Shown here: positions 25,973-35,269 of the stretch, one piece after another
Layout of the letters: each line of letters opens with the position of its first letter
Position numbering within the stretch: position 1 is the stretch's first letter
DNA from: GCA-2728135 sp002728135
GTDB lineage: Bacteria > Pseudomonadota > Alphaproteobacteria > UBA828
Reading direction: 5' to 3'
NCBI GenBank assembly: GCA_963997635.1
Contig: CAXEND010000005.1
Coordinates: 1-64,000, forward strand
DNA length: 64,000 nt
Notes under the pieces: model-generated
Told to the model about the DNA's origin: nothing
What the model saw: the letters and a program-made list of their open reading frames with translations, nothing else
Databases searched by the model: none
Program-made: the position numbers and the translations under genes

Positions 25973-28018
25973 TCATTTAGAGTTTTTATGTTTTTTTGCT
26001 CCAGACCACCATGGTACAATGCGCCTTTTAAACATTTCTCTGTATTCTTTTGTGGTTTCTGGAAGTAATTCACCAGTTCCCCAGTCAACAATTACTGCGT
26101 AATGGCGCACAAGGTCCATTTCATCGAGTTCACCTTTTTTATAGAGTTGTGCAACTTTTTTAGGGTCTAGCTTTATGCGATTGATTCGTTCTTTTTTTAT
26201 TTTCTGTCTAGCAATTTTTGTTGCTTTTACATCAATCTTATATTTTGCACGATCCTGATCAACTAGGTGTAAGATAACACCATAGTCCTTTTCTGCACGT
26301 TCAACTGATACATAATCATCTTCTACATCAATCATAACTGCATCTGGATCACGGTCTAACGGGTCACCTAGTCCACCCCCACCACCAGAAGCTCTTTCAA
26401 AGGTATCGCCTGAGCCGATGGGAACATCAGAAAAAACAGCACCAAGCCACTCAGCAGCCCTGCTATTTTTTCTTTTAAGCCATAAGCCATGAGGTGTTGA
26501 GGGCAATCCTCCTTGTATTCCAAATGCGACAGATCTTTCTCTATCACATATATAGGATATAATTGTATCTTCAGCCTCTCGAAGAATGCTTGTCTTCTTG
26601 GCTCCTATCCCCCCTCGCCATTGTCCAGGTCCTCCTGAGTCAGTAACCATTTCAAAACCGTTAACCATTATTGGGCATAAACGTTCTTGACCCTCCACAG
26701 GTTGGGATTGGAGGCCAGCACCAAAAGGGGAATTAGTAACATTCAGCCCATCTAAACCTTTACGTCCACCCCAACCTCCTGGCATCCAGTCATAATACAT
26801 AAAATATGGGTTCCCAGGCTGTCTTGTATCTCTTCCTCCAGTCAAAAGATATTCTAATTGATAAGCTGCCGCTATGGCTCGTTCTGGTAGAATTTCTGAC
26901 CATAGCTCAAAGATTATCGCCATAATTTTTTCAAACACCATTAAAAACCCAGTCACGGCAACAGGCCATTCTGCACTAACAATAGTATTTTTCGGTGCAA
27001 TAATATTAATAGGGCGGTAAAATCCAGAGTTTAATGGTAAGTCAGGAAAATACGTTTTCATGCTCGCTACAACTGCTGAGAAAGTTGATCCAAAAGCTGA
27101 ATTATAGAGTGTACCTATTGTCGGGTGAGACCCTGTAAAATCATATGTTACTTTATCACCACTTATGGTTAATTTAACTTTTATTGGAATTAATCCTTCT
27201 GAGCCCGCAGGATCTTGATCAACATAATCAATACCTTCCCAACTTCCATTGGGCAGTTTTTTAATGCGAGCTCTTGCCGCACGTTCTACATAATCCTGAA
27301 CCTCTTGGAACCCTGTCACTACAGTATCTTTTCCGTATTTACTTACTAATCTTAAAATTTCACGCTCTGCGACTCTAGTTGCCTCTGATTGTGCGTTCAG
27401 ATCTCCGTAAATGGTTGCAGGATCTCGTGTCATCGATGCAATTAACCTTGCAACGTCTGATCTATACTCTCCTTTATGCCAGACTCTAACCGGAGTAATT
27501 CTCAAGCCTTCACGAAACATATCTCGTGCTTGGACATCAAATGACCCTGGTACTGAGCCTCCAACGTCGGCCCAATGCCCATTAGATTGGGCAAAACAAA
27601 TCAATTGATTTCTGGAAAACACTGGTCTTATAACGCGTACATCATTGAAGTGAGTTCCTCCGAGATAGGGATCATTTACTAGAAATACATCACCTTCATT
27701 TATATCTTGTCCAAAATGATCAATGACTGCTTTACAGCTGTGATGCAGTGTACCAACGTGGACGGCTATATCTTGATTTCCTTGTGCAATGGAATCTCCA
27801 TTCGCATCGTTAAGAGCAGAAGAGAAATCACGATTATAAATTACAAAACTATAACAAGTTCTCAGAATCTGCTCTGCCATTTGGTCTACAGTTGTGATAT
27901 ACGAATTTTTTAATACCTCAAAGGTCACAGGATCTAGGGACATTTTGCGGGAGTTTTTTCCTCTAGATGGCTTCATTACACTCTTTTTGTTTGGTTTTTT
28001 TGACATAATTTTACTCAT
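25973..28018 (-). CDS. HyuB-type hydantoinase B/5-oxoprolinase beta subunit
   Basis: A 681-residue HyuB subunit, about 100 residues longer than the one at 36303-38036. The HyuB core starts at 'MSLDPVTFEVLKNSY' (Met26) and includes 'VNDPYLGGTHFNDV', 'QSNGHWADVGGSVPG' and 'GGGGGLGDPLDRDP'. A basic N-terminal extension (about 25 residues of KKPNKKS type) and a charged C-terminal tail of about 120 residues are extra. It pairs with HyuA to split a cyclic amide or carboxylate with ATP. 'GGGGA' lies before the ATG, which overlaps the hyuA stop by 4 bp, so the subunits are translationally coupled. Confidence 0.87.
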   Translation of the reverse strand: MSKIMSKKPNKKSVMKPSRGKNSRKMSLDPVTFEVLKNSYITTVDQMAEQILRTCYSFVIYNRDFSSALNDANGDSIAQGNQDIAVHVGTLHHSCKAVIDHFGQDINEGDVFLVNDPYLGGTHFNDVRVIRPVFSRNQLICFAQSNGHWADVGGSVPGSFDVQARDMFREGLRITPVRVWHKGEYRSDVARLIASMTRDPATIYGDLNAQSEATRVAEREILRLVSKYGKDTVVTGFQEVQDYVERAARARIKKLPNGSWEGIDYVDQDPAGSEGLIPIKVKLTISGDKVTYDFTGSHPTIGTLYNSAFGSTFSAVVASMKTYFPDLPLNSGFYRPINIIAPKNTIVSAEWPVAVTGFLMVFEKIMAIIFELWSEILPERAIAAAYQLEYLLTGGRDTRQPGNPYFMYYDWMPGGWGGRKGLDGLNVTNSPFGAGLQSQPVEGQERLCPIMVNGFEMVTDSGGPGQWRGGIGAKKTSILREAEDTIISYICDRERSVAFGIQGGLPSTPHGLWLKRKNSRAAEWLGAVFSDVPIGSGDTFERASGGGGGLGDPLDRDPDAVMIDVEDDYVSVERAEKDYGVILHLVDQDRAKYKIDVKATKIARQKIKKERINRIKLDPKKVAQLYKKGELDEMDLVRHYAVIVDWGTGELLPETTKEYREMFKRRIVPWWSGAKKHKNSK

Positions 28019-30054
28019 TTTTTAATCCCCGTAATCTTGATCACTATGTTTAGGTATTGATCTACCTTTGCAATCTCACCAGGTGGAATTACCGTTGTAG
28101 AATCAAGCTGAGAAATTATTGCTGGACCTTTTATGATAGATCCAGCCATTAGATTATCTCGAAGGTATACAGGTGTTTTGATGCCCCCCTTTTTCTCATC
28201 GAACCAAACAGTTCTATAACTATCAGGAATATCTGATCTTTTTCGTACATGTTGTTTTGCAAGTTGTGCTTTGGGTGTAACGCCAACAGCTGAGAGTGAG
28301 ATCCTAAATAAATCAACAGATGTCTCATCTCTACGGAAATTATATTCTCTTTCGTGCTCTTTATGAAAAAGTTGAACTATAGTTTCAATGGAAGTAATTT
28401 TTTTGGGAGCTGAGACTGAAAGCGTTCTCCATTGTCCTTGATACATCATGTCGATAGATCGTTGGAATATCATATCTTTTAAGGCAACTCCTTCATTCCT
28501 TAGTCTTTTCTTTGCCTCAAGTTCTATCTTCTTGAAATCATTTTCAAGGGCTTTAACACTCACTTTATTTGCCGCACTGATATAGCTCTGGCTTATGTCG
28601 TGCCTTATATCTACTAATAGGCATCCCATAGCTGATGTAGTTCCGGGGTTTGGGGGAATTATTACAGTTGGAATTGAAAGCTCTTTTGCGAGGGCAACAC
28701 CATGTAGTGGCCCTGCACCACCAAATGCGACAAGAGCAAAGTCACGCGGGTCGTAGCCACGACTAATGGATATAAGCCTTACTGCATCTGCCATATTAGC
28801 ATTAGCAACTGATAGAACTGCTTTTGCTGCGTCCGGAATGCTTATTCCTAGTGGTTTTGAAACAGTATTTTTTATTGAGGCTTTAGCTAAATCTTCTCTA
28901 AGACTAATTTCTCCACCTGCAAGCTGTGAGCCTAGTCTCCCAAGTGTAACGTTTGCGTCAGTATTTGTAGCAATTTTATTACCCTGATTATAGCATGCAG
29001 GCCCCGGGTTTGAGCCGGCTGATTGAGGTCCATTCCGCAGAGATCCCCCCTCATCTATAGATGCAAGTGAGCCTCCTCCAGCTCCAATTGTTAACACTTC
29101 AATTGATGGAAACCTTATAGGGTATCCATATTCTATATACCAATCTTTGGTGACACGGTTTTGCCCTTCATAGGCTAGAGATACATCGGTTGAAGTGCCG
29201 CCCATATCCAAACCAATAGCATTTTTAAAACCACATAACCCTGCCACATATCGGCTTGCAATTGCTCCTGCAGCTATACCTGAACCTGCTAATCTTCCAG
29301 CATAGTTTTGTGCAGTTTTTGATGTCATGACACCACCGCCTGAATGGAGAAGTAGCATATCTCTTTTATACCCACTAGAGTTGAGTTTTTTGCTCATCTG
29401 ATGAGTGTATTCTCCAACTACTGGGGCAAGTGCTGCATTTACTACTGTTGTTGAAAATCTCTCATGTTCGAAGATCTCAGGAAGAGTTTCACTGCTTGTT
29501 ATAACTCTTATATTTGGAAGTTCACGTTCAATTATTTTACGCATTCTTAATTCATTAGAAGGGTTGATGAAAGCATTCATAAAACAAATCGCAACTGCTT
29601 GTATTTCACGTTTTCTGAGAATTCTAACAATTTTAAGTGCTTCTTTTTCACTAAGCTTTTCAACAATTTTTCCTGAACCGTCAGTACGTTCGGATATAGT
29701 CAATCGATCACGGCGTCTTACATATGGAGGAGCAAGGTCTTTATATGTATCCCAAAGCTCTTCTTTATTTCCTCGTCGAATTTCAATTACATCCCTAAAA
29801 CCTTTTGAACATATCATTGCCGTAGCTGGAAGTTTGCGGGTAATGAGTGCATTAGTTGCTACTGTTGTTCCATGAGAAAAAAGAGATACATTGGTAAGAT
29901 CAATCCCAGAATCTTTTACCCCTTTCAAAGCTCCAATTATAGGATCTTTTGTTGAAGAAGTTTTAGCGTTCTTGATTTTACCACTTTTCTCATCAAGAAT
30001 TACAATGTCTGTAAAAGTTCCACCGATATCAACGGCTACGCGCATTTTTGTCAA
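28015..30054 (-). CDS. HyuA-type hydantoinase A/5-oxoprolinase alpha subunit
   Basis: A 679-residue ASKHA-fold ATPase subunit: 'VAVDIGGTFTDIVI', 'SHGTTVATNALI', 'GLDMGGTSTDVSL', 'TIGAGGGSLASID' and 'FGGAGPLHGVALAKEL'. It couples ATP to ring opening of a cyclic amide or to carboxylation together with HyuB (4-bp overlap downstream). The given start is TTG, chosen because 'GAGGGG' lies 11 bp before it; ATG three codons later (30045) is the alternative and gives the more usual N-terminus. Upstream, 218 bp separate it from a 3-hydroxyisobutyrate dehydrogenase-like gene on the same strand; the spacer holds a 10-bp palindrome at 30207-30216. Confidence 0.87.
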   Translation of the reverse strand: MTKMRVAVDIGGTFTDIVILDEKSGKIKNAKTSSTKDPIIGALKGVKDSGIDLTNVSLFSHGTTVATNALITRKLPATAMICSKGFRDVIEIRRGNKEELWDTYKDLAPPYVRRRDRLTISERTDGSGKIVEKLSEKEALKIVRILRKREIQAVAICFMNAFINPSNELRMRKIIERELPNIRVITSSETLPEIFEHERFSTTVVNAALAPVVGEYTHQMSKKLNSSGYKRDMLLLHSGGGVMTSKTAQNYAGRLAGSGIAAGAIASRYVAGLCGFKNAIGLDMGGTSTDVSLAYEGQNRVTKDWYIEYGYPIRFPSIEVLTIGAGGGSLASIDEGGSLRNGPQSAGSNPGPACYNQGNKIATNTDANVTLGRLGSQLAGGEISLREDLAKASIKNTVSKPLGISIPDAAKAVLSVANANMADAVRLISISRGYDPRDFALVAFGGAGPLHGVALAKELSIPTVIIPPNPGTTSAMGCLLVDIRHDISQSYISAANKVSVKALENDFKKIELEAKKRLRNEGVALKDMIFQRSIDMMYQGQWRTLSVSAPKKITSIETIVQLFHKEHEREYNFRRDETSVDLFRISLSAVGVTPKAQLAKQHVRKRSDIPDSYRTVWFDEKKGGIKTPVYLRDNLMAGSIIKGPAIISQLDSTTVIPPGEIAKVDQYLNIVIKITGIKK

Positions 30055-30272
30055 TTTTTCTATTACCCCTCATTTAACAATTATTACTCTTAACTCTAAG
30101 TTATTCTATGTTTAAGTATGAAAAATGCTAAATCTTAACTTAATTTATTAGTGTAAAATACATAGTATTTCTGCCACTCACATGTATTAGAATTTGCAAC
30201 TTTGTTGTGATATCACCTTATTTTAAAATTATTAAAATACAATTAAATATTTTCTTCATAGTGCAATAAAAG

Positions 30273-31181
30273 TTAATCTTGGCTGGGCTTTTTCGAAGAA
30301 TTCACTAGTTCATGCATGACAGTGATTATTGCAGATGAGTCAATCATTCCATTACCACGCTTTATTAAATCATCAAGTATCTCCAAAGATGAAATTGCAG
30401 TAGGTAAAGGCACACCAAATGTATGTCCAAGTTTTAATGCCTCAGTTAAGTCTTTATGCATATTGTTAGCCGAGAAATGTGGAGGAAAAAAATCATTGGA
30501 TATCATTCTTGGCCCACGTGTTGCCATAGCACCAGTTTGAGGCCCTGTTCCAGGTAATGCAGTAATATCAATTACCATTTGAGGGTCTATCCCAACCTTA
30601 GATGCTAGTGTTAATGCCTCCGCTGATGCTTGAATGGTAACTCCCATAATGAGGTTTGCGATAAGTTTAAGGGTAGTTCCGTTTCCACTTGGACCTGTAT
30701 AAAGAACGAGAGTCCCTAGTTCTTCCAAGATGTGTTTTGTTTTATCAAAAGCCACCTTTGATCCACCTACCATAATTCCTAAAGACCCGCTTTCTGCTAC
30801 TTTTGGTCCGCCAGATACTGGTGCATCTAGTATTGCAACACCTTCCTTTTCAGCTTTTGCTGCATGAAATCTACTGGCATCTGGAGCGATAGAAGCACAA
30901 TCAATAATTATCAATTCTTTTTTTGCAGCAGACATAATCCCACTTTTTCCAAAAATTATATCAGCTGATGCAGCAGAATCGGTTGTCATTGTAAATATTA
31001 TATCAGTTAATTCTGCAAGTTCTGCAGGAGTGTTGGTCATTTTTGCTCCAGCAGAAACTAGAGGGTCACATTTGTTTTTTGTTCGATTCCATACATATAG
31101 TGAGTTTCCAGATAGCAATAGGCGATTTGCAATTATGCTACCCATTGTACCCAGACCAATAAACCCAATAGGTATGCTCAT
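30273..31181 (-). CDS. NAD(P)-dependent beta-hydroxyacid dehydrogenase (3-hydroxyisobutyrate dehydrogenase family)
   Basis: A 302-residue enzyme with an N-terminal Rossmann domain ('GFIGLGTMGS', 6-15), the substrate-binding 'DAPVSGGPKVAESG' (about 119-132), and the catalytic lysine K172 in 'GNGTTLKLIANLIMG'. The C-terminal all-helical domain is complete. Family members oxidise or reduce beta-hydroxy acids such as 3-hydroxyisobutyrate or tartronate semialdehyde. It lies upstream of hyuA on the same strand and may share its pathway, but a 218-bp spacer leaves this uncertain. Confidence 0.87.
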   Translation of the reverse strand: MSIPIGFIGLGTMGSIIANRLLLSGNSLYVWNRTKNKCDPLVSAGAKMTNTPAELAELTDIIFTMTTDSAASADIIFGKSGIMSAAKKELIIIDCASIAPDASRFHAAKAEKEGVAILDAPVSGGPKVAESGSLGIMVGGSKVAFDKTKHILEELGTLVLYTGPSGNGTTLKLIANLIMGVTIQASAEALTLASKVGIDPQMVIDITALPGTGPQTGAMATRGPRMISNDFFPPHFSANNMHKDLTEALKLGHTFGVPLPTAISSLEILDDLIKRGNGMIDSSAIITVMHELVNSSKKPSQD

Positions 31182-31440
31182 GTTTTTTTCCTTTTAATTA
31201 GATTGTAAGTTAGTGCTTACCTTTAACATTATCTTTTTTTAAGGTTAACTATCATACAGAGTGGCTTATTATTATAATCAACAATAGTTATTTTAGGTGG
31301 TTACTTATATTTACTCTTTGGATAGATTTATACTTAATCAATACGCTAATGATTATTTTTGTATGTTTCTAAATGTTAAATAAATAAAAAGTGATTATGC
31401 AAGGGGTCAAATATACTTTTATAATTTAACAGGTAATAAA

Positions 31441-32148
31441 ATGACTAGAATAACTGATCAACGTCCAATTATATTGGCCACACATTTAACTGCAAAAGAT
31501 TCTGGTGGTCTACCTGAGATTCTAGATTTGAAGAATATTCCCTATGTAACATTACGATTAAACAAAAATGATGAATTGCCCAGGGATATATCAAATTATC
31601 GAGGTATAGTTTTATTTGGAGGCATACAAAGTGCAAACGATGATTATATAGACTATATTTATAAAGAATTGAATTGGATAGATAATGCTGTAAATAAAGA
31701 ATTCCCTATTTTTGGAATTTGCTTGGGTGCACAATTGGTGGCTAGGGCACTAGGTGCCAAGGTATTAAAAAATCGATCAGGTTTATATGAATTTGGTTGG
31801 TATCCTGTCGAACCGTCAGAGGCAAATCCTCTTGCAATCAGTGAGTTTTCAACCTTTTATCAAAGGCATGGAGAAATCTTTGAACTTCCTGAAGGCGCAA
31901 AACTTGCTGCTACTAATACCACATGTAAAAACCAAGCATTTATATATGGTAATTCTGTTATTGCCACTCAATTTCATCCAGAAATAAACAATAGTTTGCT
32001 ATCATCCTGGCTAAATAAGCCACGTCCTTTGCAGGATGAGAAGTATTACGGTGCTCAGGATGTAGAAAAGCAAATCAAAGAATCTGCTTTATATATACCT
32101 CCTGCTCTTGCGTGGCTTGAGACAACTATTGATATATGGTTGACGTGA
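31441..32148 (+). CDS. Class I glutamine amidotransferase-like protein (GMP synthase-type)
   Basis: A 235-residue single-domain GATase-1 protein. The nucleophile C94 sits in 'GICLGAQLVARALG', and H179 and E181 in 'TQFHPEI' complete the triad. It is free-standing, not fused to a synthetase, and so may hydrolyse a gamma-glutamyl compound or serve a separate partner. The 38-bp gap to the convergent EamA gene includes a 7-bp hairpin (32151-32173). The ATG is preceded by 'CAGGTAA'. No partner enzyme is adjacent. Confidence 0.85.
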   Translation: MTRITDQRPIILATHLTAKDSGGLPEILDLKNIPYVTLRLNKNDELPRDISNYRGIVLFGGIQSANDDYIDYIYKELNWIDNAVNKEFPIFGICLGAQLVARALGAKVLKNRSGLYEFGWYPVEPSEANPLAISEFSTFYQRHGEIFELPEGAKLAATNTTCKNQAFIYGNSVIATQFHPEINNSLLSSWLNKPRPLQDEKYYGAQDVEKQIKESALYIPPALAWLETTIDIWLT

Positions 32149-32150
32149 TC

Positions 32151-32173
32151 TTTAGAGATAGAAGACCTCTAAA
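32151..32173. terminator. Weak bidirectional hairpin between convergent genes
   Basis: Arms 'TTTAGAG' (32151-32157) and 'CTCTAAA' (32167-32173) are perfectly complementary around a 9-base loop, placed between the convergent GATase and EamA stops. No long T run follows on either strand, so its role in ending transcription is tentative. A second small palindrome, 'AGGTATACCT', follows just before the EamA stop. Confidence 0.3.
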
Positions 32174-32185
32174 TATACTTAACCT

Positions 32186-33106
32186 TTAGGTATACCTGTT
32201 TCTAATGATAATTATTCCCCCTAATATTAATAAACAACCAACTATCTGTAAAATATTAAGAGATTCTGAGAGTATTAACCACCCAAGTGTTGCTGCCATT
32301 AATGGTTCTAAAAGAACCAAAATAGATGCAGGCCCTGCTTTTACTTTACCAAGGCCGTAGGCAAGTAAACCTTGGCCTGCTAAATGAGTTATAAATGCGA
32401 GGGCAAGTAAAGCAAACCATCCCTGATCGCTCTCTGGAAAGATTTTTTCATTTGATAAAATACTAATAATAAGAAAGAAGGGGGCACTAATAAGTGCGGT
32501 CCAGAACATTATAGCACCTGCACCCATGCGGGTTCTGAGAGATCTTACAATTAACACATAGGAACCAAAACATAAGGCAGTTATTAGCCCTAATCCGTCA
32601 CCAAGAATTGATCCATTACTATAGGTTAAAGTAGCACTCATTAGAGAAATTGATCCTAAAATAGTAAATAAAGCGCCAACAAAAAATAACCGTTGATAAC
32701 GCTCGCCTAGGAAAAACCATGCCATAATTGTTACAAAGACAGGTGAGGAAGTAGCGAAGAAGGTTGAGTTAGCAACGTTGGTTTCTGATAATGACCAGTG
32801 CCAAGATATTAGATCACCCACCCAGAATACACCTGCCAATGACAGTAAAGTTAATTGGATTAAATTATTAGGCAAACAAAGTATGGAAGAAAATTTGTTT
32901 TTATTTCCCCCTGATTCAAGTAATTTGGTTTGAGAGTATTCTAGTCGCATCCAAATGTAAGCTAATGGAAGAGACAGTGTGACTCGCCAGAAGGCTATAG
33001 CAGCTGGCCCTGCTTCTCCAAATCGGAATAATATTGGTGCTGAGCCCAAAAAAAATGCTCCCACAATTACTGCAATTGTGGCTATACGTAAACTGTTAGG
33101 TTGCAT
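32186..33106 (-). CDS. EamA/DMT-family transporter
   Basis: A 306-residue integral membrane protein with about ten spans arranged as two EamA repeats. 'GEAGPAAIAFWRVTLSLPLAYIW' falls in the first repeat and 'AGPASILVLLEPLMAATLGWLILSE' is the hallmark of the second. These carriers export or import amino acids and other metabolites. It is the last gene of a minus-strand run that begins with the second hyuA-hyuB pair, 103 bp after the MFS gene, and may handle a product of that pathway. Confidence 0.87.
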   Translation of the reverse strand: MQPNSLRIATIAVIVGAFFLGSAPILFRFGEAGPAAIAFWRVTLSLPLAYIWMRLEYSQTKLLESGGNKNKFSSILCLPNNLIQLTLLSLAGVFWVGDLISWHWSLSETNVANSTFFATSSPVFVTIMAWFFLGERYQRLFFVGALFTILGSISLMSATLTYSNGSILGDGLGLITALCFGSYVLIVRSLRTRMGAGAIMFWTALISAPFFLIISILSNEKIFPESDQGWFALLALAFITHLAGQGLLAYGLGKVKAGPASILVLLEPLMAATLGWLILSESLNILQIVGCLLILGGIIIIRNRYT

Positions 33107-33209
33107 AGTAAAATATTTTTTTCACATTTATAAACATCTCATATAAGTAATAATTATTATCAGCCAAAGGTTTCAGACGATCACATATAATAATGAACAT
33201 TAGAGTCTT

Positions 33210-34373
33210 TTATTTTCCAACTTTGATCTTTGGAAGTGATAGATGAGTTATAGCTGCTAGGAATCCAAGGCCTGCAGCAATAATAGTAACAGTGGAATAA
33301 CTATTGTAGTTATCAAATAGAGCTCCAGCAGCAAGAGGACCTATCAGACCACCGACCCCGAAAGCAATACATATTCTTCCATAAACTCTTGGCAGGTCAC
33401 TTAGACTATAAAAGCTCGAAACAGTAACTGGATAACTTGCAGCACAACCACCCCAACAAGCACCAATAACTGCGAGAGCTAAATATAGAACATCTATATT
33501 AGGAAATAGCCATAAAATAATGAGAACAAGACCTGTTAGAAAACTAATCCCGATAAGAACAAGGCGCCCATTAATAACTCTACAAATTTGACCCACTAGC
33601 AGTGCTCCCGCTATGTATGCAAAATTGGTTATCATAGGTGCTAAGACAATATTTGAAGCATTAAGCTCAGCTGCCATTCCAGATGCATGACCTATCACCA
33701 TCAAGCTAGTGATTGCTAGAAGTGTCATTCCAACGAACAGTGCTATTACTACTCGTGGTTTGTTAGTTAAGATATCCCGGAAAAGGCCATCTCCCTTACT
33801 ATCAGGTGATTTTACTTTTGAATAATTCAGGAGTAAAAAAGCTATGAAACTGGCAGTTAGTAAAATAATAGCAGCAATTATTAGTGTCCCATGGGGACCT
33901 ATAGTTCTAATTAAAGCTTCAAAAATAGGTGGCCATAAAACACCTCCAACTGCAAAGGCAGAAACATTAATACTCATAGCAATTGTTATTGGAATAGGAC
34001 TAGGATGGCTGGCAGCAGAGATTGCTATAAAGTAAGATACACCTGCTGCAAAACCATAACCAGCTCCAAATCCAATAATAAGGGTGAATATTGACTCCTC
34101 TAATCCAGCTAGAGCAAGCCCTGTAGCCCCAAGTGCTCCCATTGCTAGTGCTAATTTATCCAAGGACAACCAATTCAGAAGTTTGTACATTACAAACATT
34201 CCAATTGTGAAGAAGATCGTAGCCAAAGAATATGCTAGGCTTACAGATGCACGATCAGAGTCTAAGCTTACTTCAAGAGGAGCTAATAATACGGACCATC
34301 CATATAAAAGACCCATAGATAAATTAATTATGACACCTGCAGTAAGAGGAGAGTATGGTTTTAAGTTCAACAA
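33210..34373 (-). CDS. MFS transporter (organic-acid type) in the hyu/OCD operon
   Basis: A 387-residue twelve-span MFS carrier of the oxalate/formate-monocarboxylate class, shorter than the one at 22276-23571. It has 'GLLYGWSVLLAPLE' at the start and a 'GFGAGYGFAAGVSYF' loop. The codon at 34373 is TTG; 'AAGGTGA' at 5-6 bp supports it as the true start. It lies 41 bp downstream of the N-formylglutamate amidohydrolase-like gene and is most likely the uptake system for the compound handled by the upstream hyuA-hyuB, OCD and HutG-like enzymes. Confidence 0.83.
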   Translation of the reverse strand: MLNLKPYSPLTAGVIINLSMGLLYGWSVLLAPLEVSLDSDRASVSLAYSLATIFFTIGMFVMYKLLNWLSLDKLALAMGALGATGLALAGLEESIFTLIIGFGAGYGFAAGVSYFIAISAASHPSPIPITIAMSINVSAFAVGGVLWPPIFEALIRTIGPHGTLIIAAIILLTASFIAFLLLNYSKVKSPDSKGDGLFRDILTNKPRVVIALFVGMTLLAITSLMVIGHASGMAAELNASNIVLAPMITNFAYIAGALLVGQICRVINGRLVLIGISFLTGLVLIILWLFPNIDVLYLALAVIGACWGGCAASYPVTVSSFYSLSDLPRVYGRICIAFGVGGLIGPLAAGALFDNYNSYSTVTIIAAGLGFLAAITHLSLPKIKVGK

Positions 34374-34414
34374 ATATATTCACCTTGTTCTGAAATATTA
34401 ATTGTTTTGGCTAA

Positions 34415-35257
34415 TTAACTAATTATATGTGATTTACGATCAACATTATTAATGATTCCAAAAGGTTGATTATTTTCAATGACTGATAATAGTGCACTAG
34501 CAAGAATATGTGCCCAGATCTTTTGATTTTCAGGAATCTCTATTAGGTCTTGCCTAACCTCTATTTCAATATGTGGTAATCCCCGGGCTTGGCCATGTAC
34601 TGGTATGGTAAAGTCTGAGGGACCTCTTATTGCATAAGGCTGATTATCTCCAATTATTAAATTACTGTTTCTTAAAAGTAGTTCATTGCGAAGTGGTAAT
34701 ACAAATCTTTGATCATGTTCATAGAGTAGGCCAATATGCCATGGTCGGCGAAAATTTTGGAATACTGGAGTGAAGCTATGAATCGCTATAATTACAGGTA
34801 TTACTCCTTCTAGAATTAGTCTATCTAGCCATTTTTCAATATTTAAATGATACTCTTTGTGAAAAAAAATTGTACGTTCTTTCTTCTCTTTTTCTGAAAT
34901 ATTGATATTTGCTGGGATGGGTGTTCCATCGGCAGTTTTTGGAATAAATGTTGGTGATGACGTTGGACGATTAAGATCAACAATAAGTCGTGAATAGTTC
35001 CCTGAAATTAATCTTGCGTCTAGGATTTTTGATAATTCTTTTGCAACACCTAATGCACCAATATCCCAACCTATATGGCGGTTCATTTCTGTTGATGTAA
35101 TTCCAAGATTATTCATGTGTTTTGGGACAAGATTTGATGCATGGTCACATGTTACAAACCAGACTGATCTTGAATTAAGTGAGTCTAGCTTCGTGAACGG
35201 TTCAGGTTCTGTATCAAGAAGGTTTTCAGCTGAAAACGTAAAACTTTTGTCTGCCAT
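34415..35257 (-). CDS. N-formylglutamate amidohydrolase family protein (HutG-like)
   Basis: A 280-residue zinc-dependent amidohydrolase of the N-formylglutamate deformylase family. Seen: 'VTCDHASNLVPKHM' (D38, H39), 'RHIGWDIGALGVA', 'SRLIVDLNRP', 'AIHSFTP' and 'HIEIEVRQDLI'. Family members remove formyl (or related) groups from N-formyl-amino acids in histidine or related degradation. No other hut genes are nearby. It lies between the OCD-family gene (12 bp) and the MFS gene (41 bp), so it probably cleaves an N-substituted amino acid formed by the hydantoinase-like step. Confidence 0.82.
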   Translation of the reverse strand: MADKSFTFSAENLLDTEPEPFTKLDSLNSRSVWFVTCDHASNLVPKHMNNLGITSTEMNRHIGWDIGALGVAKELSKILDARLISGNYSRLIVDLNRPTSSPTFIPKTADGTPIPANINISEKEKKERTIFFHKEYHLNIEKWLDRLILEGVIPVIIAIHSFTPVFQNFRRPWHIGLLYEHDQRFVLPLRNELLLRNSNLIIGDNQPYAIRGPSDFTIPVHGQARGLPHIEIEVRQDLIEIPENQKIWAHILASALLSVIENNQPFGIINNVDRKSHIIS

Positions 35258-35269
35258 CTAAAATAATCT

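Noticed and set aside
29405..29875. 156-codon open frame antisense to hyuA
   Set aside because: Shadow of the strongly supported hyuA frame; no family features and no separate ribosome site.
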